From an uncultured Asticcacaulis sp. (GTDB lineage Bacteria; Pseudomonadota; Alphaproteobacteria; Caulobacterales; Caulobacteraceae): a DNA stretch of 11,782 bases. A model generated the notes under the pieces. The model had not been told where the DNA came from. It searched no databases and saw only the letters and a list, made by a program, of their open reading frames with translations. Where the stretch lies: positions 1-11,782 of the forward strand of contig CAMLPZ010000119.1 in the NCBI GenBank assembly GCA_946482045.1, in the 5' to 3' direction. Both the position numbers and the translations under genes were made by a program. Positions 1 to 5,864 of the stretch are shown here, in pieces. How positions within the stretch are numbered: the first letter of the stretch is position 1; the number at the start of each line of letters is the position of its first letter.

Positions 1-158
1 ACGCCCCAGCGTTGCAACGCATAAAGCGTTTCCGGCGTGACGTTGAGGAACGGGATGCCGCCGACGGCACCCGCCAGCAGGATGAACATCACGGCGCCGC
101 CGATCAGACGGATGACGGTCAGGGCGTTGGGAATGGGGTTGACGTTCTCACCGGTCAT
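1..158 (-). CDS. pgsA: CDP-diacylglycerol-glycerol-3-phosphate 3-phosphatidyltransferase, N-terminal part
   Basis: This is the N-terminal 52 codons of a protein that leaves the window on the left. It starts at ATG 158 (minus strand) and reads MTGENVNPIPNALTVIRLIG, followed by a hydrophobic stretch. The phrase N-P-I-P-N-x-L-T-x-x-R-L is the usual opening of PgsA, just before the first membrane helix of the CDP-alcohol phosphatidyltransferase family. The catalytic CDP-binding motif lies outside the window. PgsA makes phosphatidylglycerophosphate from CDP-diacylglycerol and glycerol-3-phosphate in the inner membrane, the committed step to phosphatidylglycerol and cardiolipin. The gene follows uvrC on the same strand after 101 bases, and that gap holds a good promoter, so pgsA is probably transcribed on its own as well. 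No clear Shine-Dalgarno precedes the start. The identification rests on the N-terminus and on synteny with uvrC. Confidence 0.85.
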   Translation of the reverse strand, partial: MTGENVNPIPNALTVIRLIGGAVMFILLAGAVGGIPFLNVTPETLYALQRWG

Positions 159-189
159 TGGGCAGCGCTTTCGGGATTGGCTTTGCACC

Positions 190-214
190 ATTGTAGCCGG
201 GGCAGCGTGGTCAA
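190..214 (-). promoter_or_regulatory. Predicted promoter of pgsA (Caulobacter housekeeping type)
   Basis: On the minus strand TTGACCA (214-208) is followed by 10 bases and then GCTACAAT (197-190). This fits the Caulobacter sigma-73 consensus TTGaCgS, 10-14 bases, GCTANAWC, with only the last base of the -10 box off. Transcription would start near 183, giving a leader of about 25 bases before the pgsA ATG. The 13-base distance between the classical hexamers would be too short for an E. coli promoter, which supports the Caulobacter-type reading. Confidence 0.55.
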
Positions 215-259
215 CGGAAGCGTTTTATATTCAATAGCGTTAGAAAGGCAGGGGTGAAA

Positions 260-2236
260 TCAACCCTCGCCGTGGAAGAAGCCATAGATCTTCTGCGCCA
301 GGGCCTCGTTGATGCCCGCGACCTGGCGCAGGTCCTCGATGCGCGCCTTCGACACTTCCTTGCCCGAGCCGAAAGCCGCCAGCAGGGCTCGCTTCTTGCG
401 CGGGCCGATGCCATCGATCTCGTCGAGCGGGTTCTTGGTAATCGCCGCGTCGCGCTTTTGGCGGTTGGCGCCGATGGCATAGCGGTGCGCTTCGTCGCGC
501 AGGCGTTGCAGGTAATAGAGAACAGGCGACTTCGGTTCCAGCATGAAGGGCAGCCGTCCGGGAATAAAGAAGCGCTCCAGCCCGGCATCGCGGTCCGGTC
601 CCTTGGCGACACCGACCACCTTGATATCGGCCACGCCCAGCTCGGTCATGACGGCCAGCACAGCGTCCAGTTGCCCCTGCCCGCCGTCAACTAGCACCAG
701 ATCAGGCCGGCCGAAGCCCTTTTCACCTTCCGGCAAATCCTTCTCCTTGATCAGCCGCATGAAGCGACGGCGGAAGACCTCGGCCATCATGGCGTAGTCG
801 TCGCCGGGCTTGGTATCGAGATCGCGGATTGTGAACTTGCGGTACTGTCCCTTCATGAAGCCTTCGGGACCGGCGACGACCATGCCGCCGACGGCGTGCG
901 TGCCGCCAAGGTGGGAGTTGTCATAGACCTCTATGCGCACCGGCGGCCGTTCCAGGCCGAACGCTTCGGCCACGCCTTGCAGCAGACGCGACTGCGCCGA
1001 CTGCTCGGCCATGCGGCGGCCGAGCGCGGCGCGGGCGTTGTTGAGCGCGTTGTTGACGACATCTGCCTTGTCGCCGCGCTGGGGCCGCGTCACCACCACC
1101 TTGCGGCCGGCGCGCAAACCCAGGGCCTCCATCATCAGGTCTGGTTCACTAAGCGCATGCGAGACGAGGACCAGCTTTGGTATCTGGCGGTCCTGGTAGA
1201 ACTGGCCCAGGAAGGCGTCGAGGATTTCGCCTTCGGTATCCTCCGAATCGACGCGCGGGAAGTAGGCGCGGTCGCCCCAGTTCTGGCCGGCACGGAAGAA
1301 GACGACCTGAACGCAGGCCGCGCCGCCTTCGGAATGGACGGCAAAAACGTCGGCCTCCTCGCCCTGCAGGTCGACCGAGGACGACATGACGACGTGGTTG
1401 AGCGAGCGGATGCGGTCGCGCAGATGTCCGGCCTTTTCGAACTCCATCTCGTCGGACGCCGCCATCATTTCCTGAGTCAGGCGCTCAATCACAGCACGGC
1501 TCTTGCCACGCAGGAAGTCGGCTGCCTGATTGACCAGGCCTCCATATTCCTCAAGACTGACCACGCCCGTGCACGGCGCCGAACAGCGCTTGATCTGGTG
1601 CAGCATGCACGGCCGGGTACGCGAGGCGTAGACGGAGTCCGTGCAGGTCCTCAGCAGGAAGGCCTTTTGCAGCGTGTCAAGCGTGCGGTTGACGGCGCCG
1701 GTCGAAGCAAACGGGCCGAAATAGTCGCCAGGGATGGAGTGGCTGCCGCGGTGCTTGGAAATCTGCGGCGCTTCGTGGTCCTTGCGCACCAGGATTTCAG
1801 CGAACGACTTATCGTCGCGCAGAAGGACATTATAGCGCGGGCGCAAGGCCTTGATCAGGCGCGCTTCCAAAAGCAGGGCCTCACCCTCGGTCTGCGTCCG
1901 CAGCAGGACCATTTCGCGCGTCAGCATGACCATGCGGCCGATGCGCTGGGAATGGACGCGGCCTTGGGCGTATTGCAGGACGCGGCGCTTAAGGCTCTTG
2001 GCCTTGCCGACGTAGAGAACCTCGCCATCGACGCCCAGCATGCGGTAGACGCCAGGCGCATCGGGCGCCAGCGAGGCTTCGCGCCGGATCAACGCCGCAC
2101 CGATCAATGGCGCGTCGGGCTGCGGTTCCGGTCCCTGATCCGGAATGTCGATGACGATCTCTTCGCTCAAAGCGTACTCAGACCTTTTAAAGAAACCCCA
2201 CCACCACATCTCACTCGCCATCTGCCGATGGCTCAT
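260..2236 (-). CDS. uvrC: UvrABC nucleotide excision repair subunit C
   Basis: UvrC makes both incisions around a DNA lesion once UvrB has been loaded by UvrA. From ATG 2236 the protein has 658 residues, within the family range. The GIY-YIG nuclease domain is at about 60-138 (GVYRML, then [14 protein letters not shown]). Four cysteines follow at about 198, 210, 218 and 222, matching the positions reported to bind an iron-sulfur cluster in E. coli UvrC. The UVR helix pair that contacts UvrB is near 250-282 ([13 protein letters not shown]). The RNase H-like 3' nuclease has EVYDNSH (about 436-442), [13 protein letters not shown] and DEAHRYA. Tandem helix-hairpin-helix motifs close the protein ([13 protein letters not shown]). 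The start is uncertain: ATG 2236 has an SD-like GGGGGA eight bases upstream but lies inside a palindromic repeat; the frame also offers TTG 2260, ATG 2221, ATG 2209 and TTG 2170. The last lies just outside the repeat, gives a protein starting at [11 protein letters not shown], and may be the ancestral start. Confidence 0.95.
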   Translation of the reverse strand: MSHRQMASEMWWWGFFKRSEYALSEEIVIDIPDQGPEPQPDAPLIGAALIRREASLAPDAPGVYRMLGVDGEVLYVGKAKSLKRRVLQYAQGRVHSQRIGRMVMLTREMVLLRTQTEGEALLLEARLIKALRPRYNVLLRDDKSFAEILVRKDHEAPQISKHRGSHSIPGDYFGPFASTGAVNRTLDTLQKAFLLRTCTDSVYASRTRPCMLHQIKRCSAPCTGVVSLEEYGGLVNQAADFLRGKSRAVIERLTQEMMAASDEMEFEKAGHLRDRIRSLNHVVMSSSVDLQGEEADVFAVHSEGGAACVQVVFFRAGQNWGDRAYFPRVDSEDTEGEILDAFLGQFYQDRQIPKLVLVSHALSEPDLMMEALGLRAGRKVVVTRPQRGDKADVVNNALNNARAALGRRMAEQSAQSRLLQGVAEAFGLERPPVRIEVYDNSHLGGTHAVGGMVVAGPEGFMKGQYRKFTIRDLDTKPGDDYAMMAEVFRRRFMRLIKEKDLPEGEKGFGRPDLVLVDGGQGQLDAVLAVMTELGVADIKVVGVAKGPDRDAGLERFFIPGRLPFMLEPKSPVLYYLQRLRDEAHRYAIGANRQKRDAAITKNPLDEIDGIGPRKKRALLAAFGSGKEVSKARIEDLRQVAGINEALAQKIYGFFHGEG

Positions 2237-2278
2237 TCGTGCGGTCCCCCTCCCCAGCAAGCTGGGGAGGTATGAAAA
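2190..2278 (-). repeat. Palindromic repeat unit, left copy (overlaps the uvrC 5' end)
   Basis: Read on the minus strand, this unit has a stem-loop (CCTCCCCAGC, TT, GCTGGGGAGG; 10-base-pair arms), then GGGGGACCG, a variable segment and a closing box TGGTGGTGGGGTTTCTT (2206-2190). The same order of parts occurs in the right copy at 2291-2361 on the plus strand, so the two form an inverted pair separated by about 12 bases. The variable segment here is about 18 bases longer than in the right copy and holds its own small hairpin (CCATC, GGCA, GATGG). The closing box is translated as WWWGFF if uvrC starts at or upstream of 2209. Confidence 0.8.
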
Positions 2279-2290
2279 GGGGCTGCTTAA

Positions 2291-2361
2291 TTCTTATACC
2301 TCCCTGGCTATGCCGGGGAGGGGGACCGACGCGCATTAGCGCGTTGGTGGTGGGGTTTCTT
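2291..2361 (+). repeat. Palindromic repeat unit, right copy
   Basis: This is the partner of the unit at 2190-2278, in opposite orientation. It reads TTATACCTCCC, closes a 10-base-pair stem with one G-T wobble (CCTCCCTGGC against GCCGGGGAGG), and continues with GGGGGACCG, a short GCGC-ATTA-GCGC hairpin and the box TGGTGGTGGGGTTTCTT (2345-2361). That box is a perfect 17-base inverted match to 2190-2206. Together the copies resemble a REPIN/BIME-type doublet, a non-autonomous family usually spread by a transposase encoded elsewhere. Folding the pair gives a long imperfect cruciform of about 170 bases. Confidence 0.8.
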
Positions 2362-2500
2362 GTTTTTCTACAAGTTTTATCTGCCGGAAATGTCAGCAGC
2401 GATTCCTTTGACACATGATCCCGCGCTCATGGAAATGCAAGACGTCGTGTCCATTACGCAACCTGTAACAATTTCTGTTCACGGCGGTGTGATCTCGCAC

Positions 2501-2528
2501 TTGCGTTACGCGTGCATTTCCTTACATG
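2501..2528 (+). promoter_or_regulatory. Weak candidate promoter for the acyltransferase at 2561
   Basis: TTGCGTT (2501-2507), a 13-base spacer and CTTACATG (2521-2528) partly match the Caulobacter housekeeping pattern. The -35 box is good and the -10 box is poor. The predicted start near 2535 gives a leader of about 26 bases. The rest of the gene-free stretch 2362-2554 holds a 5-base-pair hairpin at 2359-2374 (CTTGT, TTTTCT, ACAAG) and otherwise nothing I recognise; it must also carry the uvrC promoter if that is not inside the repeats. Confidence 0.25.
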
Positions 2529-2560
2529 GTGCGGCCGTATCCCTGTAGCCCAGAGTGCCC

Positions 2561-3739
2561 ATGTCCGCCGACGCATCCGCGCCTGCCGCCTTCCGATCTG
2601 AGATCAAGTCCCTGACGGGCCTGCGCGGGGTCGCGGCGCTTTATGTCGTGCTGTTCCATGCCAACGGACTGGTAGCCTTTCCGGACGTCGTGCGGCCCTT
2701 CGTTCGCCACGGCTATATGGCGGTCGACCTGTTCTTTGTCCTCAGCGGTTTCGTCATGGCCATGATCTATGGCCATATGTTCCGCAGCGGCTTCGACCTG
2801 AAGACCTTCCAGAAGTTTCTGTTGTTGCGTCTGGCGCGGATCTATCCGCTTTACCTTCTGGTGACCGCCATTACAGCCGTGGCCATCACCACGCTCCTCA
2901 GCCACACCTATCGCTTCGACGACAATGTCCTGCGCGCCCTGCCCTTCAACCTGACCATGACCCATGTCTGGGGTCTGGCCTATGCCATCGTGCCGCCGTC
3001 GTGGTCGATCAGCACGGAATGGGCCGCCTATCTTCTCTTCCCGGCCGGCGTCTGGCTGGCCTTGAGCACGCCGCGCCGCTATGCCGTTGTGGGTGTCGCG
3101 GCCGCCTTCGCCGTCCTGGTCTGGATCGCCTTCGGTCCCTACTGGATGACCCATTCGCACCGCGCCATCGGCAAGCTCGATGTCGTCCACTCCTATGCGC
3201 CCGGCACGACGCTGCGCTGCCTGGCCTCCTTCTATATCGGCCTCGTCGCCTTCCGCTTCAAACATCTGATCCCGGCACGCGCCGCCGGCGTGATGATTGT
3301 ACTGGCCGTCTTCCTGCTGACGCTCAAGCAGACCGACCTTTGGCTGATCGGCGTCTTCACCGTCCTCATCATGGCGCTCAGCCACGATGAGGGCCGTGTC
3401 GCCCGCGCGCTGGGGGCGCCCGTCCTGCACTGGCTGGGCGTTGTGTCTTTCGCGCTTTACCTCGTCCATGACCTGATCCAGAAGGTGATCTTCAAGTCCT
3501 TCCCGGTGTGGGGCGTGGGCACCAGCATCCCCAAAATGGCCTGGGTCGGCATCTCGGTCGTCGTCTCCCTGGGTATCGCGGCCCTGGCACACTACTATTT
3601 TGAAAAGCCGTCGCGCGTCTGGGCGCGCGACCTGATCAAGGCGTTCGACAACCGCAAGCCGGTCTTCCGGCCAGCCTTCACGCGCGTCACCGGCTATTTG
3701 CGTTCGGTCGCCGCCCGGCCATTGCCGCCCGCGGAATAG
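2561..3739 (+). CDS. Acyltransferase-3 family membrane protein
   Basis: This 392-residue, multi-pass inner-membrane protein belongs to the acyltransferase-3 family (OafA/NodX/WecH type). Family members move acetyl or other acyl groups onto surface sugars, lipids or periplasmic acceptors. The N-terminus LTGLRGVAALYVVLFH contains the family R-x10-H motif (Arg22, His33). Further landmarks are VDLFFVLSGF, RLARIYPLYLL, SWSISTEW and, near the end, SFALYLVHDL. About ten hydrophobic segments are visible. There is no attached SGNH domain, so the acceptor cannot be told. ATG 2561 is preferred over GTG 2555 two codons upstream; neither has a convincing Shine-Dalgarno. The gene stands alone between the uvrC repeats and a MITE-like element, and its TAG stop (3737-3739) is made of the TA target site plus the first G of that element, so the native C-terminus may have been longer. 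Confidence 0.85.
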   Translation: MSADASAPAAFRSEIKSLTGLRGVAALYVVLFHANGLVAFPDVVRPFVRHGYMAVDLFFVLSGFVMAMIYGHMFRSGFDLKTFQKFLLLRLARIYPLYLLVTAITAVAITTLLSHTYRFDDNVLRALPFNLTMTHVWGLAYAIVPPSWSISTEWAAYLLFPAGVWLALSTPRRYAVVGVAAAFAVLVWIAFGPYWMTHSHRAIGKLDVVHSYAPGTTLRCLASFYIGLVAFRFKHLIPARAAGVMIVLAVFLLTLKQTDLWLIGVFTVLIMALSHDEGRVARALGAPVLHWLGVVSFALYLVHDLIQKVIFKSFPVWGVGTSIPKMAWVGISVVVSLGIAALAHYYFEKPSRVWARDLIKAFDNRKPVFRPAFTRVTGYLRSVAARPLPPAE

Positions 3740-3907
3740 GGCTCGGACTTCACTAAATCTGGATCGCGATATGAGCGAAAATTGTTCGGTTTCAGGAGCC
3801 TAACCGCAGAAAAGGCCGTCCCTTTCAAGGGCAGGCGACGCCAAACCGGGCGATTTGCGCCATACCCCGAAGGGACTTCGCGACCGGATTTAGTGAAGTC
3901 CGAGCCC
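3739..3907. mobile_element. MITE-like element with terminal inverted repeats and TA flanks
   Basis: The ends are GGGCTCGGACTTCACTAAAT (from 3739) and its reverse complement (to 3907). Pairing extends through CTGG/CCGG and TCGCGA, giving arms of about 30 bases with one mismatch and one single-base gap. Each end is bordered by TA (3737-3738 and 3908-3909), the target duplication typical of the IS630/Tc1-mariner superfamily. The 169-base element carries no coding frame. Its interior has small hairpins (CCCTT-TC-AAGGG near 3820 and CGAAG-GGA-CTTCG near 3868). It fills the gap between two convergent genes almost exactly and could act as a two-way transcription barrier. The link to IS630 rests on the TA flanks and the arms only; no transposase is in the window. 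Confidence 0.75.
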
Positions 3908-3910
3908 TAT

Positions 3911-4411
3911 CTACCACGTCGGATCAATAGGCGCGCCACGTAGCGCCTCGTTGATTCGCCTGAGGCTGCCACCATTGATATTGTCCGGCAGCTTGTCGAG
4001 GTCGAAGAAGGCCGCGTCGCGGATTTCACCGTGCGATGTCCGTTCGACATTTTCCCATTGGTCGACGCGGAAGAGCAGGACGTGGTCGCCTGGGAAAAAG
4101 CGTTCGTTGGAGTGGATTGACAGCAGTTTCGGCATTCCCAGCGGATTGACGCCCGCCTCTTCGCGCAGTTCCCGCGCCACGGCCGCCTGCGTCGTCTCGC
4201 CGCGGTCGACGCCACCACCCGGGAGCCACCAGCCTTCGATATAGGTGTGTTCGATCAGCAGAACACGTCCGCGCTCATCCAGCACCAGTCCACGCACCCC
4301 CAATGTCTTGCCGCGCGTCAGGCGCGAATGCGTAAAGAACAAGGGCCGCGTGTAGGGTTCGACCCAGCGCTTCCAGTCCTGCCACTTCGTATCGGTCATG
4401 ATCTGCACCAT
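3911..4411 (-). CDS. Nudix hydrolase
   Basis: This is a 166-residue Nudix protein that should hydrolyse a nucleoside diphosphate linked to another moiety. The Nudix box G-x5-E-x7-R-E-L-x-E-E-x-G-V is complete: [20 protein letters not shown], then AGV. These residues form the magnesium-binding loop-helix-loop. The preceding segment ([20 protein letters not shown]) and the strand [15 protein letters not shown] are typical of a Nudix subfamily common in alphaproteobacteria, whose substrate I cannot name. The start is a choice between ATG 4411, ATG 4399 and an upstream TTG 4435. No start has a Shine-Dalgarno, but a Caulobacter-type promoter ends six bases before ATG 4411, which suggests a leaderless message starting there. 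The stop lies two bases from the TA flank of the MITE-like element. It is divergent from the pterin operon. Confidence 0.9.
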   Translation of the reverse strand: MVQIMTDTKWQDWKRWVEPYTRPLFFTHSRLTRGKTLGVRGLVLDERGRVLLIEHTYIEGWWLPGGGVDRGETTQAAVARELREEAGVNPLGMPKLLSIHSNERFFPGDHVLLFRVDQWENVERTSHGEIRDAAFFDLDKLPDNINGGSLRRINEALRGAPIDPTW

Positions 4412-4416
4412 GTCGC

Positions 4417-4443
4417 GGTGCAGCAATAATGGCAAGCCGGCAA
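4417..4443 (-). promoter_or_regulatory. Predicted promoter of the Nudix gene, probably leaderless
   Basis: On the minus strand TTGCCGG (4443-4437), 12 bases, GCTGCACC (4424-4417) fits TTGaCgS - N10-14 - GCTANAWC with one -35 and two -10 differences. Transcription would begin at or next to ATG 4411. An inverted repeat TGCACC-N7-GGTGCA (4404-4422) overlaps the -10 box and the start and might serve as an operator. Confidence 0.4.
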
Positions 4444-4464
4444 TGCAGATTTGTGAGCTGCCCC

Positions 4465-4493
4465 TTGTGTCGCGGCAGCAAGGCGGCTAACAG
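4465..4493 (+). promoter_or_regulatory. Predicted promoter of the microprotein-folB-folM operon
   Basis: TTGTGTC (4465-4471), 14 bases, GCTAACAG (4486-4493) is a moderate match to the Caulobacter housekeeping pattern. It lies 31 bases before the ATG of the first gene, which has its own GGAG ribosome-binding site. An inverted repeat GCTGCC-N11-GGCAGC (4457-4479) straddles the -35 box and could be a protein-binding site. An AGGAGG at 4492-4497 overlaps the predicted -10/start region and has no good start codon in the operon frame. Confidence 0.35.
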
Positions 4494-4523
4494 GAGGACA
4501 TTATTGCTTCCGGAGTTTTTCCC

Positions 4524-4604
4524 ATGGTCGCCATCGGTATCATGTCCGTTTTCCTGATCGTCGTCATGATCTTCAACCTGGTCGATTTCGGCCGTATCGA
4601 TTAA
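4524..4604 (+). CDS. 26-residue single-pass membrane microprotein, folB leader gene
   Basis: ATG 4524 to TAA 4602-4604 encodes 26 residues: a hydrophobic stretch beginning MVAIGIMSVFLIVVMIF and a polar tail NLVDFGRID. A GGAG Shine-Dalgarno (4512-4515) sits eight bases upstream, the best ribosome site in the window. Third codon positions are mostly C or G, as in the neighbouring real genes. The stop overlaps the folB ATG by one base (TAATG), so the two are translationally coupled. The protein looks like one transmembrane helix with a short charged C-terminal tail. I do not recognise a family. It could be a functional small membrane protein or mainly a device that delivers ribosomes to folB, which has no ribosome site of its own. 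It is too short for most gene callers. Confidence 0.65.
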   Translation: MVAIGIMSVFLIVVMIFNLVDFGRID

Positions 4605-4963
4605 TGCTGGACGGCGACTACACCGCGGCCGTGCTTGAGACCATCGAGGTCCATGTCCGCTGCGGGCTGCACGCCTTCGAATATGAGCGGCCGAATCGCC
4701 TTCTGGTCAGCGTCTGGCAGTATGGCCGGCTGAAGCCCGGCGAGTTCATCGATTACGACCTGGTGCGTAACGCCGTCATGGCCTGGCAGGACCGGCCGCA
4801 CGTCGAGCTGCTGGAAACCCTGCTCGATGACTTGATGGCCGCGGCGTTTTCCAATCCGCTGGTGTTGGCGTGCAAGGCGCGCATCATCAAGCCGGACATC
4901 TTCCCCGATACCCAGAGCGCCGGTGTCGAAATGGCGCGCTATCGTCCGGACACGGCTGCGTGA
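4604..4963 (+). CDS. folB: Dihydroneopterin aldolase / epimerase family protein (FolB/FolX-like)
   Basis: This 119-residue protein has the length and pattern of FolB-type tunnelling-fold enzymes, which cleave 7,8-dihydroneopterin to 6-hydroxymethyl-dihydropterin and glycolaldehyde in folate synthesis. Landmarks that align with E. coli FolB are VRCGLHAFEYERPNRLLVSV (Glu26), IDYDLVRNAV (Tyr51), VELLETLLDDL (Glu71, the likely pterin-anchoring glutamate) and ARIIKPD (Lys96, the likely catalytic lysine). The paralogue FolX epimerises dihydroneopterin triphosphate or monophosphate and shares the fold, so FolX is a real alternative. The downstream gene looks like FolM, which partners FolX in tetrahydromonapterin synthesis in E. 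coli and Pseudomonas. The gene overlaps the microprotein stop by one base and the reductase start by four. Confidence 0.8.
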   Translation: MLDGDYTAAVLETIEVHVRCGLHAFEYERPNRLLVSVWQYGRLKPGEFIDYDLVRNAVMAWQDRPHVELLETLLDDLMAAAFSNPLVLACKARIIKPDIFPDTQSAGVEMARYRPDTAA

Positions 4964-5727
4964 CGGTCGTCTTGGTGACAGGCGGCGGGCGGCGTGTCGG
5001 CGCCGGTCTGTGCCGGTTCCTGGCCGCGCAGGGCTATACGATCGCCCTGCACTACCACCGCTCGGTGACCGAGGCCGCAGAGGTCAAGGCCGAGTTGTCA
5101 GCCAAAGGCTTCGAGGTTGAAACCTTCGCCGCCGATCTCGATACGCCGGGAGAACGCGATGGGCTTATTCCGGCCATTGTGGCACGTTTCGGCCGGATCG
5201 ACGTGCTGATCAATTGTGCGTCACTGTTCAAGTTCGACAGCCTGGCCACGCTCAGCGACGACTTGTGGCAGCGCCATCTGGCGTCGAACCTGACCGCGCC
5301 GGTGTTTCTGGCGAAAGCCCTGGCGGAAGCCGATGGCCAGGTGGTCATCAATATCCTCGACCAGAAGGTCGGTAATCCCAATCCGGATTTCTTTTCCTAT
5401 ACGGCGGGCAAGATGGGGCTGGCGGCCCTGACCCAGCCGCTCGCCATGGCTTTGGCTCCGAAGGTGCGCGTGGCAGGATTATCGCCAGGACTGGTGCTGC
5501 CGAGCGGCGACCAGACCGAGGCCGATTTCCAGGCGGCGGTGAAGGACACGCCGCTGGGCCTGACCTGCACGATTGAGGATCTGGGCCGGGCTGCCGTGTT
5601 CCTCATCGAAACGCCGAGCATCACCGGCCAGATCGTAACAGTCGACGGCGGTGAGAGCCTGACCCGGCGGCCGCGAGATGTCGCGTTTGACCTAGTCCCC
5701 TCTCCCCGCGAGCGGGGAGAGGGTTAG
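4960..5727 (+). CDS. folM: Pteridine reductase-like short-chain dehydrogenase (FolM-like)
   Basis: Starting at GTG 4960, which overlaps the folB stop (GTGA), this is a 255-residue Rossmann-fold reductase. The cofactor loop reads VTGGGRRVG (residues 6-14): the T-G-x3-R-x-G form that marks NADPH-dependent pteridine reductases (PTR1, FolM) rather than T-G-x3-G-x-G. The usual catalytic serine is replaced by aspartate: Asp134, Tyr147 and Lys151, with spacings of 13 and 4 residues, the same as in PTR1 and E. coli FolM. Asn110 (LASNLTAP) is the structural asparagine. SPGLVLPSG resembles the FolM segment before the substrate loop. The likely reaction is reduction of a dihydropterin (dihydromonapterin or dihydrofolate) to the tetrahydro form in the cytoplasm. 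The last ten or so residues (VPSPRERGEG) and the stop are encoded by a palindromic repeat, so the native protein probably ended earlier. Confidence 0.8.
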   Translation: MTVVLVTGGGRRVGAGLCRFLAAQGYTIALHYHRSVTEAAEVKAELSAKGFEVETFAADLDTPGERDGLIPAIVARFGRIDVLINCASLFKFDSLATLSDDLWQRHLASNLTAPVFLAKALAEADGQVVINILDQKVGNPNPDFFSYTAGKMGLAALTQPLAMALAPKVRVAGLSPGLVLPSGDQTEADFQAAVKDTPLGLTCTIEDLGRAAVFLIETPSITGQIVTVDGGESLTRRPRDVAFDLVPSPRERGEG

Positions 5728-5863
5728 GGTGAGGGTGAGGGGCAATTGGACGCGGCAAAACGCGCGACAAATATTGCGGCCCCTCATCCGGTCCTTCGGA
5801 CCACCCATCGCTGGCGAAAGCTATACTTTCGCTGGCGCTATACCCCTTAAGCGGGGAGAAGGG
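5697..5863. repeat. Composite palindromic repeat filling the folM / yjgR-like convergent gap
   Basis: The stretch begins with a near-perfect palindrome, CTCTCCCCGC-GA-GCGGGGAGAG (5700-5721), followed by the run GGGTTAGGGTGAGGGTGAGG. After about 40 unremarkable bases comes CCCCTCATCCGGTCC-TTC-GGACC (5780-5803), then the hairpin GCGAAAG-CTATA-CTTTCGC (5813-5831) and CCCC-TTAAGC-GGGGAGAAGGG (5843-5863). From memory, this G-rich/C-rich arrangement belongs to an abundant non-coding repeat class in alpha- and gammaproteobacterial chromosomes. It starts inside the folM frame and ends one base before the stop of the minus-strand gene. The stacked hairpins could stop transcription from both sides; none has a classic U-tract. 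Confidence 0.7.
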
Positions 5864-5864
5864 A

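Noticed and set aside
896..2275. A 459-codon open frame on the plus strand opposite uvrC
   Set aside because: It lies fully antisense to a well-recognised gene, its protein matches no family I know and is rich in Arg, His and Gln typical of GC-rich antisense frames; it is a codon-bias shadow.
2522..3592. A 356-codon open frame on the minus strand opposite the acyltransferase
   Set aside because: Its composition is dominated by Gly, Asp, His, Gln and Arg with no domain pattern, while the plus-strand frame has clear acyltransferase-3 motifs.
2561..3739. A polysaccharide or O-antigen locus implied by the two acyltransferases
   Set aside because: No glycosyltransferase, flippase or polymerase is in the window, and the two genes lie 3.7 kb apart in different operons.
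3739..3907. A structured non-coding RNA or riboswitch between the acyltransferase and Nudix genes
   Set aside because: The long terminal arms with TA on both sides fit an insertion better, and the element lies 3' of both genes, where a riboswitch would have no target.
4504..4554. A 16-codon frame from TTG 4504 with an AGGAGG six bases upstream, overlapping the microprotein in another frame
   Set aside because: The ribosome site is good, but the frame is short, has no codon bias and ends inside the microprotein, whose own GGAG and third-position pattern are more convincing.
5697..5863. A possible CRISPR array or clustered direct repeats
   Set aside because: There are no equally spaced identical repeats with unique spacers; the segment is a set of different hairpins of a dispersed repeat family.
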